64,000 bases of DNA. Source: Aphodosoma sp045126975. Its GTDB lineage: Bacteria; Bacteroidota; Bacteroidia; Bacteroidales; Paludibacteraceae. The stretch lies in NCBI GenBank assembly GCA_045126975.1, contig JBGVPL010000007.1, forward strand, positions 49,789 through 113,788, written 5' to 3'. Both the position numbers and the translations under genes were made by a program. Shown here in pieces: positions 18,858 to 26,971 of the stretch; the first letter of the stretch is position 1; every line of letters starts with the position of its first letter. The notes under the pieces were generated by a model, which saw nothing but the letters and a program-made list of their open reading frames with translations, had not been told where the DNA came from and ran no database searches.

Positions 18858-20246
18858 ATGAATATTATGAAAAATGAGAAGAAAAAACGTAATTGGTTAT
18901 GGGTATTAATTTTATTGCTCATTGTTGGCGGTTTTATATTGTTGTTTATTCGTGGTTGTGATGGTAATGGAGATAGAGGTGAAACAGGTGTAACAATTGT
19001 AGAAGAGCACGATACTACTACGATGGAGGGTGTTAAATCAAGAGATTCGTTGTTTGTAGAGCCGTCGGATGAGGTTCGTGAAAAAGAACAGCAACTTGGA
19101 AAAGAACAGCAACTTGAAGAAAAACAGTCTGCAGAACAACAACTTGCAGAAGAACAATCTTCAAAACAGAAGCCTATAGAACAACAAAGAGAAGAGGAGA
19201 AACAACAAGAGCAGGTAGTGAAAGAGCGTCAAGAGAAACAACATAAAGAAGAGTTGTTACGACAAGAGCAGCTTCAACGCGAGGCAGAGGAGCGTCGTCG
19301 TGAGCAAGAGGCAGAAGAGGCGCGTCTTGCAGAAGAGGCACGTTTAGCTGAAGAAGCGCGTATGCGTCAGCAACAAGATAGTCTTGAAGAGGTACGTCGT
19401 CGTCAAGAAGAGGAGAGAGTGATGAATGAAGGCATTCTTTTGGGTGAATTTTCGGTAGCTTGGAATCGAAAAGTACGTTTTTCTAAGGGCAATCTTCAAT
19501 ATCAAGCTTCGAGTGATACTTGGCGTTTTGCAAATAATCAGTGGGAGCATGAAGGAATGCGCAATGAGCGTATAGATTCAGAATATAGTGGATGGATTGA
19601 CCTTTTTGGTTGGGGTACATCTGGGTATAATAAAAAATATCCTTATATGATTAGTACCGACTATTTCGATTATGGAGCAGGTCCTCGTACGATTTCAAAT
19701 TCGCAATACGATTGGGGTGTTTATAATGCAATTAGTAATGGTGGAAATAGAGAGAATATTTGGCGTATAATGACTCGTGATGAATGGCGTTATTTATTTT
19801 GTAAACGCGAAAATGCAGCTAAATTATTCACATTTGCAACTGTGGCTGGGGTTAAGGGTATAATTCTTATGCCTGACAATTGGAAGAAACCATCGGGTGT
19901 AAAACTTGTGCTTAGTGCTAATCATGGTTTGAAATATGATGCAGATAACCGTTATGTTAATGTAGATTTGAAAGCGGATAACTATGCGCTTAATGTGGTC
20001 TCTATTAATGGTTGGCGTATATTGGAAGAGGCAGGAGCCATATTCCTTCCAGCTGCAGGAGGTCGTGATTATGCAAATATTTTTGAAGTACAGAATTGTG
20101 GATTCTATTGGTCTGGTACAGTTTGTGGTGATGCAGAAGCTTATATGATGGGATTTTCTTCTGCTGATATCGTAGCTACCGATTTTGAATCACGAGTATG
20201 TGGATTTTCTGTTCGCTTAGTGCGTGACGTGAAAGTGGAAAAATAA
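18858..20246 (+). CDS. Membrane-anchored coiled-coil protein with FISUMP/FGE-like C-terminal domain
   Basis: A protein of 462 residues. Residues 12-32 (WLWVLILLLIVGGFILLFI) form one membrane helix after a Lys-rich start. Residues about 70-195 are almost entirely Glu, Gln, Lys and Arg and should form a long charged coiled coil. The C-terminal 260 residues contain the VRFSKGNLQYQASSDTWRFA..SGWIDLFGWGTSGYN pattern common in secreted Bacteroidales proteins, ending FYWSGTV..CGFSVRLVRDV, related to FISUMP or formylglycine-enzyme-like domains. The C-terminal domain is probably periplasmic. Function unknown. The next gene encodes a pseudokinase-AAA+ protein; a link is only positional. Confidence 0.6.
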   Translation: MNIMKNEKKKRNWLWVLILLLIVGGFILLFIRGCDGNGDRGETGVTIVEEHDTTTMEGVKSRDSLFVEPSDEVREKEQQLGKEQQLEEKQSAEQQLAEEQSSKQKPIEQQREEEKQQEQVVKERQEKQHKEELLRQEQLQREAEERRREQEAEEARLAEEARLAEEARMRQQQDSLEEVRRRQEEERVMNEGILLGEFSVAWNRKVRFSKGNLQYQASSDTWRFANNQWEHEGMRNERIDSEYSGWIDLFGWGTSGYNKKYPYMISTDYFDYGAGPRTISNSQYDWGVYNAISNGGNRENIWRIMTRDEWRYLFCKRENAAKLFTFATVAGVKGIILMPDNWKKPSGVKLVLSANHGLKYDADNRYVNVDLKADNYALNVVSINGWRILEEAGAIFLPAAGGRDYANIFEVQNCGFYWSGTVCGDAEAYMMGFSSADIVATDFESRVCGFSVRLVRDVKVEK

Positions 20247-20260
20247 AATTGAAAAAATAT

Positions 20261-20291
20261 TTTGCGGTTTCAAAAAATTATTATACCTTTG
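20261..20291 (+). promoter_or_regulatory. Promoter of the pseudokinase-AAA+ leader
   Basis: TTTG (20261-20264), 19 bp, TACCTTTG (20284-20291), close to consensus. Confidence 0.75.
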
Positions 20292-20324
20292 CATCGTCAG
20301 ACATGAGTTTAGTGTCTGGCGATG
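20292..20324. promoter_or_regulatory. Inverted repeat over the transcription start, possible operator
   Basis: CATCGTCAGACA and TGTCTGGCGATG form a 12-position inverted repeat (one wobble) around a nine-base centre. It starts directly after the -7 box and so covers the predicted start site. It could bind a regulator as DNA, or form the 5' end of the leader RNA. Confidence 0.5.
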
Positions 20325-20359
20325 TAATTCTTTTAAGTGTAAAGTTTTAAATTGTTTTG

Positions 20360-20507
20360 AAAACTATGTAAACCTTAATTCTTTTTAGCAACTCACGAAT
20401 TATTTGTTTTTGCAGAAAAAATGATGTTGTTTTTCTGCGAGCAATTTCGGTTTGTGATTATCTCCGTTTGCTAAATCAAGGTTTCGGAAAAACTTTTACA
20501 CAGTTTT
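20360..20507 (+). ncRNA. Predicted long rod-like RNA hairpin in the leader
   Basis: Nested complementary arms, outermost first: AAAACT/AGTTTT, TGTA/TACA, AACCTT/AAGGTT, TTAGCAA/TTGCTAA, TCAC/GTGA and a terminal GCAGAAAAA/TTTTTCTGC stem. They are separated by internal loops. The rod shape with interior bubbles is reminiscent of 6S RNA, but no conserved motif was recognised, so this is a structural prediction only. Confidence 0.45.
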
Positions 20508-20533
20508 AGCTTACATTATTTTTATAAACAATT

Positions 20534-20610
20534 AGGGCATCTGAGCGTAAGATGTTCGGTCGCTTTGTCGTCTTCGGATGTGACAAGGCTTGAACTCGTG
20601 CCCTCTTTTT
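20534..20610 (+). promoter_or_regulatory. Multibranch RNA element ending in a T-run
   Basis: AGGGCA (20534-20539) pairs with TGCCCT (20599-20604) and encloses CTTTGTC/GACAAGG. A T-run (20606-20610) follows the closing stem, so it could act as a conditional terminator. A second hairpin, GCGAC..ATATTGTCG/CGACAATAT..GTCGC (20611-20672), follows. Confidence 0.45.
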
Positions 20611-20738
20611 GCGACGAGCCAATATTGTCGGTTAGGACGAATTTTACGACAATATACACGTGTGTCAGTCGCTGATTGATAACGAGTTAATCGTTCTTTG
20701 ACTTGTGAAAATGTGTAACTTTAAAAAAAGAAAAATTT

Positions 20739-22763
20739 ATGAGTTTTTTACGTAAAGGAACATGTGTGCGTGGCTTCACTGTAGTGTCGCGCCTTGATAA
20801 AGGTCGCTGTCCTTATCGTGAAGTCTATTTGACAACAACTCCTGATTTTGGAGAAGGAGTGACAAAATGTGTATTAGTCATTTATGACTACGAACTTACT
20901 CGCGAAGCGGGGAAATTAGCCAAATACAATCTGCCATACGAATTGAATTATATGCCTCTATTTTTAGACGAAGATGTTACTGAAGCAAGTGTGGATGTAG
21001 AGGAATATGTCAACCGAAAAAAACGTCGCTTTTTATATACTGTTTATGAGTATAAAGAAGGCAAACGGTTAGACCAAATCGATGTTGAAGTGGATTTGCA
21101 AGAGTCGGGCATTGAGTTTTTTAAAGAACTATGTAGATGTACCAACTATGTGCACATGGCTACAAAGGGTGGCGGCCATAATGCCATATCACCCGAAAAC
21201 ATAATTGTATATACATCCGAGAAAGGCTTAAGACCTCTTTTAATCGATTTCTCGAATGCGTGGAAACCTGTAAAACGAAAAAAGATTTTCGATGTTGAGA
21301 CTCTCGACCATCGATTCCGTGCCCCTGAAACATTCATAGGTGGCTTTTCGAAATACTCCGACATATATGCTCTTGGAATGATGCTTTGTTACATTTTTGG
21401 AGGCGAGTTTATTTGGGATTATTCGCTTGCCGAACTCCGCCGAATGGATGAAAAACAAAGGCGTCGTGCTTGCGAAGAGATGCGACAGGTGGTCATATCT
21501 CGTGCGAGTTTCCCTAATCGTTTTTATTCAAATGTAGCAAGTCGAGCATTATCGGATATACCCGAAGACCGATATCAATCGGCATTTGAGATGATGTTGG
21601 ATTTGATGTATATGTCTCCCGAAAAACAAGAATTTGAGATTCTCTGCAATAAACTTTATCAGCAGGAAATTGAAAATCGAGAATTGCTCCTTGAAAAACG
21701 AACTACTGAAAAACAGTCATCTAACAATGATTCTTCTTATGATGATTTCGACATCTTTTTAGATGAGGTTATTAAAAAAATGGAGGCTGAAGATGATATC
21801 CCGCAATCGACAGATGATGACGAAGCAGATAATCTTCCTTTCGATGATTTTGGTATGAAGGAAGACGATGGCGCACTTAAAGCAAATGTCGATATCGTCA
21901 AGCGCAGTGGTCGTGGTTTTGCCGACGTGGCAGGTATGGAAAATCTAAAACAACTGCTTAAGCGGAATTTCATTGATATTATCAAACATCGCGATAAGGC
22001 GAAGATGTATAACATCCAACCTTCTAATGGCATCTTGCTTTATGGTCCCCCGGGCTGTGGTAAGACCTATATGGCAGAAAAAATTGCCGAAGAGGCGAGT
22101 CTTAATTTTGTGATGGTAAAACCCTCTGATTTGGGTTCAACCTACATACATGGCTCGCAAACCAAGATTGCCGATTTGTTCAAAAAGGCAGAGAAAGAAG
22201 CTCCTGCTCTCCTTTGTTTCGACGAATTCGACACTTTGGTGCCTTCTCGCAAAGAGGATAGTCACCATAGCACTCTGAGCGAAGTGAACGAATTTCTTGT
22301 GCAGCTCAACAATTGTGCTTCGCGTGGTGTTTATGTGTTGGCAATGACCAACAACATCAATATGATAGATGGTGCAGTATTGCGCAAAGGGCGAATCGAT
22401 GAGGTCATCTATGTGCCTGAGCCTGACTATGAGGCGCGTTGCGAGATGTTTCGCCTCGAACTTGATAAGTGTACTTTGAAGGAAGACAATATCGATTTCG
22501 ACAAACTCGCCGATATGACTCGAGGATATACTTCAAGTGATATTGCTTTCATTGTAAAAGAGGCTTCGCGAGAAGCTTTCCGTTTGGCAATCGAGACTGA
22601 AAATTTGGTCAATGTTGACCAATCGCTACTCGAAAAAATCATACAACAAACCTCTCCATCTATATCCGAAAAAGATATAAAACACTACGAGAGCATGCGC
22701 GATGAGTTCATCAACAAGAAAAAACAAATCGACATCCGCCCTCGTGTCGGTTTTGCAGTATAA
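20739..22763 (+). CDS. Pseudokinase-AAA+ ATPase fusion protein
   Basis: A protein of 674 residues. Residues 1-300 have a protein-kinase fold: HNAISPENII (147-156) replaces HRDLKPENI, DFS (170-172) replaces DFG, and HRFRAPE (191-197) and SDIYALGMML follow. The glycine loop and the beta-3 lysine are not recognisable and the catalytic Asp is Ala, so it is probably a pseudokinase. An acidic linker (about 325-385) leads to a Cdc48/FtsH-type AAA+ domain. That domain has FADVAGMENLK, Walker A GPPGCGKT (436-443), Walker B LLCFDEFD (491-498), a sensor region AMTNN, arginine-finger-like LRKGRID, and the C-terminal lid. The ATPase looks intact. No membrane segment is present. A substrate-recognition role for the kinase-like part and a remodelling role for the AAA+ part are inferred. 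The leader is unusually long. Confidence 0.75.
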   Translation: MSFLRKGTCVRGFTVVSRLDKGRCPYREVYLTTTPDFGEGVTKCVLVIYDYELTREAGKLAKYNLPYELNYMPLFLDEDVTEASVDVEEYVNRKKRRFLYTVYEYKEGKRLDQIDVEVDLQESGIEFFKELCRCTNYVHMATKGGGHNAISPENIIVYTSEKGLRPLLIDFSNAWKPVKRKKIFDVETLDHRFRAPETFIGGFSKYSDIYALGMMLCYIFGGEFIWDYSLAELRRMDEKQRRRACEEMRQVVISRASFPNRFYSNVASRALSDIPEDRYQSAFEMMLDLMYMSPEKQEFEILCNKLYQQEIENRELLLEKRTTEKQSSNNDSSYDDFDIFLDEVIKKMEAEDDIPQSTDDDEADNLPFDDFGMKEDDGALKANVDIVKRSGRGFADVAGMENLKQLLKRNFIDIIKHRDKAKMYNIQPSNGILLYGPPGCGKTYMAEKIAEEASLNFVMVKPSDLGSTYIHGSQTKIADLFKKAEKEAPALLCFDEFDTLVPSRKEDSHHSTLSEVNEFLVQLNNCASRGVYVLAMTNNINMIDGAVLRKGRIDEVIYVPEPDYEARCEMFRLELDKCTLKEDNIDFDKLADMTRGYTSSDIAFIVKEASREAFRLAIETENLVNVDQSLLEKIIQQTSPSISEKDIKHYESMRDEFINKKKQIDIRPRVGFAV

Positions 22764-22770
22764 TCTTCAT

Positions 22771-22816
22771 AAAAAAAGAGGCTGTGTCAAAATTCAGACA
22801 CAGCCTCCTTTTTTTT
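22771..22816. terminator. Terminator after the pseudokinase-AAA+ gene
   Basis: GAGGCTGTGTC and GACACAGCCTC form an 11-bp stem flanked by an A-run and a T-run. Confidence 0.9.
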
Positions 22817-22850
22817 ATTGTTTTATAGTTTACAGATTTAACCCTGGATA

Positions 22851-22964
22851 GTAGGGACGCAACGTGCTGCGTCCTATCAGCCGATAGGTTGAAAATATGA
22901 TTTGTACTCGCTCCGCTCGTTAGGACGCAGCACGCTACGTCCCTACTTTAGTGGCTGATAGGAC
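22851..22964. repeat. 114-bp compound inverted repeat of the GTAGGGACGC family
   Basis: A 24-base arm beginning GTAGGGACGCAACGTG (22851-22874) is matched by its complement at 22923-22946 with two wobble differences. GTCCTATCAGCC (22871-22882) is matched exactly by GGCTGATAGGAC (22953-22964). There is no coding potential, transposase or target duplication. It looks like a MITE or REP-type element. The rest of 22765-23166 holds a C-run, a CCCTATT repeat tract and the next promoter. Confidence 0.75.
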
Positions 22965-23050
22965 ATACCATAAAGGTAGTGATTTGTTTTGAAGTGTGCA
23001 AGTGGTGAAGCGAAATTTTTTTAGTAGGTTTGCGCATTTGCATTTTCTGC

Positions 23051-23123
23051 AATTTCCCTACCCCCCCCCTACCCCCTATTCCCTATTCCCTGTTCCTTAC
23101 TCCCTGCTCCCTACTCCTTATTT
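23051..23123. repeat. CCCTATT/CCCTACT degenerate repeat tract
   Basis: About eight imperfect 7-bp units (CCCTACC, CCCTATT, CCCTGTT, CCTTACT, CCCTGCT, CCCTACT) lie in a row. The reverse complement, GGGAGCAGGGAGTAGGGA, appears after pmbA at 12924-12942. Confidence 0.75.
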
Positions 23124-23166
23124 TAAAATGCAGAGTTAAATATTTGGATGTATCGTATAAAATCAT

Positions 23167-23174
23167 TAAATTTG
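23167..23174 (+). promoter_or_regulatory. Aldehyde dehydrogenase promoter, -7 element
   Basis: TAAATTTG matches TAnnTTTG. It lies downstream of the in-frame ATG at 23148, so translation should start at 23199. Confidence 0.55.
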
Positions 23175-23198
23175 CAGAGAATTAAATTAGTTTATGTA

Positions 23199-24539
23199 AT
23201 GAATATCCCCGAAATAGTTAATTGTCAGCGTACGTTTTTTGCCACAGGTGCAACGCGTGATGTGAACTTCCGATTAGAGCAGTTGCGCAAATTACGCTCT
23301 GCTTTAGAACGCTATGAATCTCAATTGCTTGATGCTTTGTGGCAAGATTTACATAAGTCACGCCGTGAGGCATTTCTTACCGAGATGAGTATCGTGTACG
23401 GCGAAATCAATTATGCGCTAAAGCATCTAAAAAAATGGGCAAAGCGCAAATGTGTCGCTCCCGAGTTGAAGGTATTGCCGTCGCGCAGTTACATTCAGTA
23501 TGAGCCACTTGGTGTGTCGCTTATCATTGCACCATGGAATTATCCTGTCAATCTTTTGTTTGCTCCGCTTGTTGGGGCTATTGCGGCGGGATGTACTGCG
23601 GTGTTGAAGTCGTCGCCCTATACGCCTACTGTCGATTCGGTGATGCGCGAGATGGTAGAGAATACCTTTGCGCCCGAATATATTGCTTATACTCAGGGCG
23701 GTCGTGAGATGAATACTGCACTTCTTGCCGAGCATTGGGATATGATTTTCTATACAGGTTCGCCTGCTGTTGGACGTGTTGTGATGCAAGCAGCGGCAAA
23801 GAATCTTACGCCTTGTGTGCTTGAATTAGGGGGCAAGAGTCCTTGTATTGTCGATAAAACTGCCGATATTGATGTAGCGGCTCGTCGCATTGTGTGGGGC
23901 AAGTGCATCAATGCTGGGCAAACTTGTATTGCTCCCGACTATATGTTTGTGCATCACGACATTAAAGAGGCATTACTCGACCGTATGCGTCATTATATAA
24001 AAGAGTTTTTTTGCGAAAACCCTGAAGAATCGGAGTATCTCTGTCGTATAGTTTCTGATAAGGCGATGAATAGATTGTTGTCGCTTGCCGATGTGCCACA
24101 TAATGCGTCAACTCGCTATATTGCACCGACATTACTCGATGGGGTTACCCCAAATCATCCAATAATGCAAGAAGAAATCTTCGGACCTATACTTCCTGTT
24201 ATGGAATTTAGTGATATAAGTGAGGTTGAGCAGTATGTTAATTCGCACGAAAAGCCATTGGCATTCTACTATTTTGGTCGAGAGTGTGATGGTTGGGCTC
24301 TTATCAATCGTACTACTTCGGGCGGAGCATGTATCAACGATGTGTTGATGCACATCTCTAATTCTAATCTGCCATTTGGTGGCGTAGGTAATAGCGGTAT
24401 GGGCAAATATCATCGCTATGAGTCGTTTCTTGCATTCTCGAATCGTCGAGCTGTACTCGCTACTCCTACTTGGTTTGATTTGCCTGTTAAATTCCCACCA
24501 TTCAAGGGATTAGAGTTATTAAAAGGCTTTCTAAAATAG
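23199..24539 (+). CDS. NAD(P)-dependent aldehyde dehydrogenase, class 3-like
   Basis: A protein of 446 residues from MNIPEIVNCQRTFF. The promoter -7 box at 23167-23174 rules out the earlier ATG at 23148. APWNYPVNLLFAPLVGAIAAG (about 111-131) is the cofactor-binding stretch. ELGGKSP (209-215) holds the general-base Glu, and GQTCIAPDY (240-248) holds the nucleophile Cys243. LPFGGVGNSGMGKYHRYESF closes the family pattern. The length fits the short class 3 group (YwdH/CalB-like), which oxidises medium or aromatic aldehydes. The substrate is not predictable. The neighbour is a sugar-epimerase-like gene with its own leader. Confidence 0.9.
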   Translation: MNIPEIVNCQRTFFATGATRDVNFRLEQLRKLRSALERYESQLLDALWQDLHKSRREAFLTEMSIVYGEINYALKHLKKWAKRKCVAPELKVLPSRSYIQYEPLGVSLIIAPWNYPVNLLFAPLVGAIAAGCTAVLKSSPYTPTVDSVMREMVENTFAPEYIAYTQGGREMNTALLAEHWDMIFYTGSPAVGRVVMQAAAKNLTPCVLELGGKSPCIVDKTADIDVAARRIVWGKCINAGQTCIAPDYMFVHHDIKEALLDRMRHYIKEFFCENPEESEYLCRIVSDKAMNRLLSLADVPHNASTRYIAPTLLDGVTPNHPIMQEEIFGPILPVMEFSDISEVEQYVNSHEKPLAFYYFGRECDGWALINRTTSGGACINDVLMHISNSNLPFGGVGNSGMGKYHRYESFLAFSNRRAVLATPTWFDLPVKFPPFKGLELLKGFLK

Positions 24540-24550
24540 AAAGGCATTTT
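24525..24550 (+). terminator. Possible terminator at the end of the aldehyde dehydrogenase gene
   Basis: CTTTCT and AGAAAG pair around the stop codon, and GCATTTTAT follows. The stem is short. Confidence 0.4.
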
Positions 24551-24648
24551 ATAATCTGTCTTTGTTGTCGAGATTTTTGTGTAAAAAATCGAGACCATTA
24601 TGTCGAAAAAAATATGTTATTATGTCTTTCTGTCTAAAAAATAATTTT

Positions 24649-25563
24649 ATGCAAAAATACATATTAGAAAACGAATATCTCTTAGTTGAGGTGTCATCAT
24701 TTGGAGCAGAATTGCAGTCTATTCGTGATAAATCGACTGGTTTTGAATATCTTTGGCATGGCGATAAAGCCTATTGGGGTCGTCGTTCGCCTGTATTGTT
24801 CCCTATTGTTGGCAAAGTGTGGGATGGTCGTATGTGCTATCAAGGTGCTGAATATCAACTCAGTCAGCATGGTTTTGCTCGTGATTGTGAGTTTGAGGCA
24901 ATCGATGTGCTTGAATTGAACCGAAAATTCAATTGTCGTTTTTCTACATCCAACGCATTGGCTTTTGTATTGCATTCTAACGCAGATACTCGTCAACTCT
25001 ATCCTTTCGATTTCTCTTTATATGTTGCGTATCAACTTGTTGGTCATGAAGTAGAGGTCTATTGGATTGTAGAAAACCATACTGATGGCGATATTTATTT
25101 CCAAATAGGAGCGCACCCAGCATTTAATTATCGTGATTTTGATGCCGATGCTGATATACAAGGCTATATGAAGTTTGATAAGAGCGGTGATTTGTCGCTT
25201 ACACGACTTGAGTGTGGCGGTTATGCTGCCCAAGAGCGTACATTGATGAATGTTCCCGCTGCGGGTATTCCTATTACAAAAGAGACATTTGCAGGTGATG
25301 CACTTGTGTTTGAAAAACAATTGAATAGAGTTGCATTATGTGATAAATCAGGTAATCCATACGTGGAAGTAGCGTTTGAAGCTCCTGTAGTGGGACTTTG
25401 GTCGCCAGCTAAAACAGGCTATGCGCCATTTATGTGTATTGAACCATGGTATGGTCGTTGCGATGATAGCCATTTCGAAGGCGATTACAATCAAAAACCA
25501 TATATCAATCATCTTGTAAAAGGCGAGGTTTTTGCATCCAAATATACTATGCGATTTATGTGA
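24649..25563 (+). CDS. Aldose 1-epimerase family protein (LacX-like)
   Basis: A protein of 304 residues from MQKYILENEYLLVEV; earlier in-frame starts add a basic, poorly conserved stretch. It has the galactose-mutarotase fold: SSFGAELQSIRDKSTGFEYLWHGD, then SPVLFPIVGKVWDG, QHGFARDCEF (His of the active site), QIGAHPAFNY (second His) and CIEPWYGRCDD (Glu region). Enzymes of this fold interconvert sugar anomers in the cytoplasm; LacX-like members have uncertain substrates. It has no partner sugar genes nearby. Confidence 0.85.
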   Translation: MQKYILENEYLLVEVSSFGAELQSIRDKSTGFEYLWHGDKAYWGRRSPVLFPIVGKVWDGRMCYQGAEYQLSQHGFARDCEFEAIDVLELNRKFNCRFSTSNALAFVLHSNADTRQLYPFDFSLYVAYQLVGHEVEVYWIVENHTDGDIYFQIGAHPAFNYRDFDADADIQGYMKFDKSGDLSLTRLECGGYAAQERTLMNVPAAGIPITKETFAGDALVFEKQLNRVALCDKSGNPYVEVAFEAPVVGLWSPAKTGYAPFMCIEPWYGRCDDSHFEGDYNQKPYINHLVKGEVFASKYTMRFM

Positions 25564-25618
25564 TTTTCACACCAAAACAGTGAAAACGCGAAAAAATAGA
25601 CTTTAATAAATTAAAATA

Positions 25619-25653
25619 AGAGCTATATTTCATGTAAATATAGTTCTTTTTTT
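25619..25653 (+). terminator. Terminator after the epimerase-like gene
   Basis: AGAGCTATATTT and AAATATAGTTCT pair (one G-U) around CATGT, then a T-run. Confidence 0.85.
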
Positions 25654-25745
25654 ATGTATTATGATGTATTTATTATAATAATTTAAAATTTAAAGTATTG
25701 ATTTATAATTATGTATAAAAATGTTGTAAAAAAACACAAAAAATA

Positions 25746-25777
25746 TTTGGTGGATTCAAAAAAAGGTGCTATCTTTG
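25746..25777 (+). promoter_or_regulatory. tRNA-Asp promoter
   Basis: TTTG (25746-25749), 20 bp, TATCTTTG (25770-25777). Confidence 0.8.
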
Positions 25778-25822
25778 CATCGCAATTGAGAGAGATACTT
25801 AATCAATCGAGAGAGCGACAAT

Positions 25823-25896
25823 GGTGTGGTAGTTCAGCTGGTTAGAATACCTGCCTGTCACGCAGGGGGTCGCGGGTTCGAGTCCCGTCCATACCG
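25823..25896 (+). tRNA. tRNA-Asp (GTC)
   Basis: The acceptor GGTGTGG pairs with CCATACC. The anticodon arm is CCTGC-CTGTCAC-GCAGG with anticodon GTC at 25857-25859. The T-arm is GCGGG-TTCGAGT-CCCGT (one wobble) and the discriminator is G, as usual for Asp. CCA is not encoded. Confidence 0.97.
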
Positions 25897-25900
25897 CAAA

Positions 25901-25932
25901 AGAGTTCAACTAAGTTGTTGGACTCTTTTTTT
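25901..25932 (+). terminator. tRNA-Asp terminator
   Basis: AGAGTTCAAC and GTTGGACTCT pair with one wobble, followed by a T-run. Confidence 0.85.
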
Positions 25933-25964
25933 GTATATAATATCGTTGTTTGAGGAATAATTTG

Positions 25965-25972
25965 TATATTTG
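25965..25972 (+). promoter_or_regulatory. Kelch lipoprotein promoter, -7 element
   Basis: TATATTTG matches TAnnTTTG and lies 18 bases before the ATG at 25991. The -33 box is not clear. Confidence 0.5.
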
Positions 25973-25990
25973 CAAATAATTTTTTGTCTT

Positions 25991-26971
25991 ATGAATCCGA
26001 AGTATTTGATATTATTATTGTTGGTCTTATGTGTTGCTTGTGAGCAGTATGAGGTGAAGGATGCTGAGTTATTGCATGATGAAAGTTGGAGTGTAGATTT
26101 TACTTTAGCTTCGGGGAATTGTGTGGTGTATAGTGATACGTTGTATGTGTTGTTTGGGCGAGAGGAGGGTGGAAGTGCTGAGGAACCGTCGAGGGTGTGG
26201 CGATGTGCGCCGATGTCGGATTTGAGTGATTGGCGTGAGAGTGAATTGCCTTTGGCTCCGAGAGTAAGTGCGACGGCTGTGGTTGTGGGTGATAAGTTGT
26301 ATGCGGGGTTGGGATTTTGTGGAAAAGTTTATGGTTCGGGTTCTCTTTTGCGCGATTGGTGGGAGTATGATTTTGTTTCGCATAGGTGGTCGCGATTGGT
26401 GGATTTTCCTGCAAGGGATGTTGCGGCTCCTGTTGTTTGGGAGGCTGAGGGTTGTATTTATGTGGCATTGGGTTTTGCTGAAAATTTTGCAAAAAATGTG
26501 TATCGTTATGATATATCGGATGATAGGTGGGAGCAAGTTGATAAGTTGGAGGAGTTGTTGGTTAGAGCAGATGCTGTGGGGGCAAGAGTGGGAGATTGTG
26601 TTTATTTTGGATTGGGTTATGGCATTGAGATGAAAAATGATTGGTGGCGATATGATTGGACGAAAAAGGAGTTGCAGAAGTGTGGTAAGATGCCTGGTCG
26701 GGGTAGAGTGTTTGCATCGGCGGTTGCGGTTGATGATAATGTTTATGTTTTGGGTGGTCGTTATTTTGGTGGCACTGAGACTCGTGAACATTTTTATGAA
26801 ACAATCATTTTTTATAATACAGCGAATGATGCGTGGCATACTTTGGGGCGTATGGAACAGGCTGCGGAAAATATGATTGCGTTTGAGTATAATGGTGATT
26901 TGTTTTGGGGATTAGGACAATGCCAAGACGGATTGTTTGTGAAGAAAATTTATAGGAGGGAAATGAAATGA
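25991..26971 (+). CDS. Kelch-repeat lipoprotein
   Basis: A protein of 326 residues. The signal peptide MNPKYLILLLLVLCVAC ends in a lipobox (LCVAC), so it is a lipoprotein. About six Kelch-like blades follow, with repeats of VVVGDKLYAGLGF, YDFVSHRWSRLVDFP, YDISDDRWEQVDKL and VDDNVYVLGGRYFGG. By family knowledge this makes a beta-propeller for binding. The last codons overlap the next gene (ATGA), so the lipoprotein and the Wzi-like barrel are translationally coupled. A part in surface polysaccharide assembly or sensing is inferred from position only. The signal points to the membrane; inner or outer side cannot be told. Confidence 0.8.
   Translation: MNPKYLILLLLVLCVACEQYEVKDAELLHDESWSVDFTLASGNCVVYSDTLYVLFGREEGGSAEEPSRVWRCAPMSDLSDWRESELPLAPRVSATAVVVGDKLYAGLGFCGKVYGSGSLLRDWWEYDFVSHRWSRLVDFPARDVAAPVVWEAEGCIYVALGFAENFAKNVYRYDISDDRWEQVDKLEELLVRADAVGARVGDCVYFGLGYGIEMKNDWWRYDWTKKELQKCGKMPGRGRVFASAVAVDDNVYVLGGRYFGGTETREHFYETIIFYNTANDAWHTLGRMEQAAENMIAFEYNGDLFWGLGQCQDGLFVKKIYRREMK

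Larger units (their letters stand above)
20247..20738 (+). other. Long intergenic leader with several predicted RNA structures
   Basis: There is no gene in these 492 bases. A promoter at 20261-20291 would give a leader of about 440 nt for the pseudokinase-AAA+ gene. Three structured parts are visible and are listed separately. A weaker AACGA/TCGTT hairpin lies at 20681-20694. Confidence 0.6.

Noticed and set aside
20292..20610. Leader RNA as tmRNA, RNase P or SRP RNA
   Set aside because: None of the conserved words of those RNAs (tag reading frame and tRNA-like ends, GAGGAAAGTC, or the SRP tetraloop region) is present.
22851..22964. Insertion sequence
   Set aside because: The inverted repeats enclose under 120 bp with no transposase, so it is listed as a small repeat.
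23148..23198. N-terminal extension of the aldehyde dehydrogenase
   Set aside because: The -7 promoter box lies inside it, and the translated stretch is not typical of the family.
25823..25932. tRNA-Asp as an integration site for a mobile element
   Set aside because: No integrase and no repeated tRNA 3' fragment were seen on either side.
26105..26839. A 244-codon open frame on the minus strand opposite the Kelch lipoprotein gene
   Set aside because: It mirrors the real gene, has no start context or domain, and the plus-strand frame has a lipobox and Kelch repeats.
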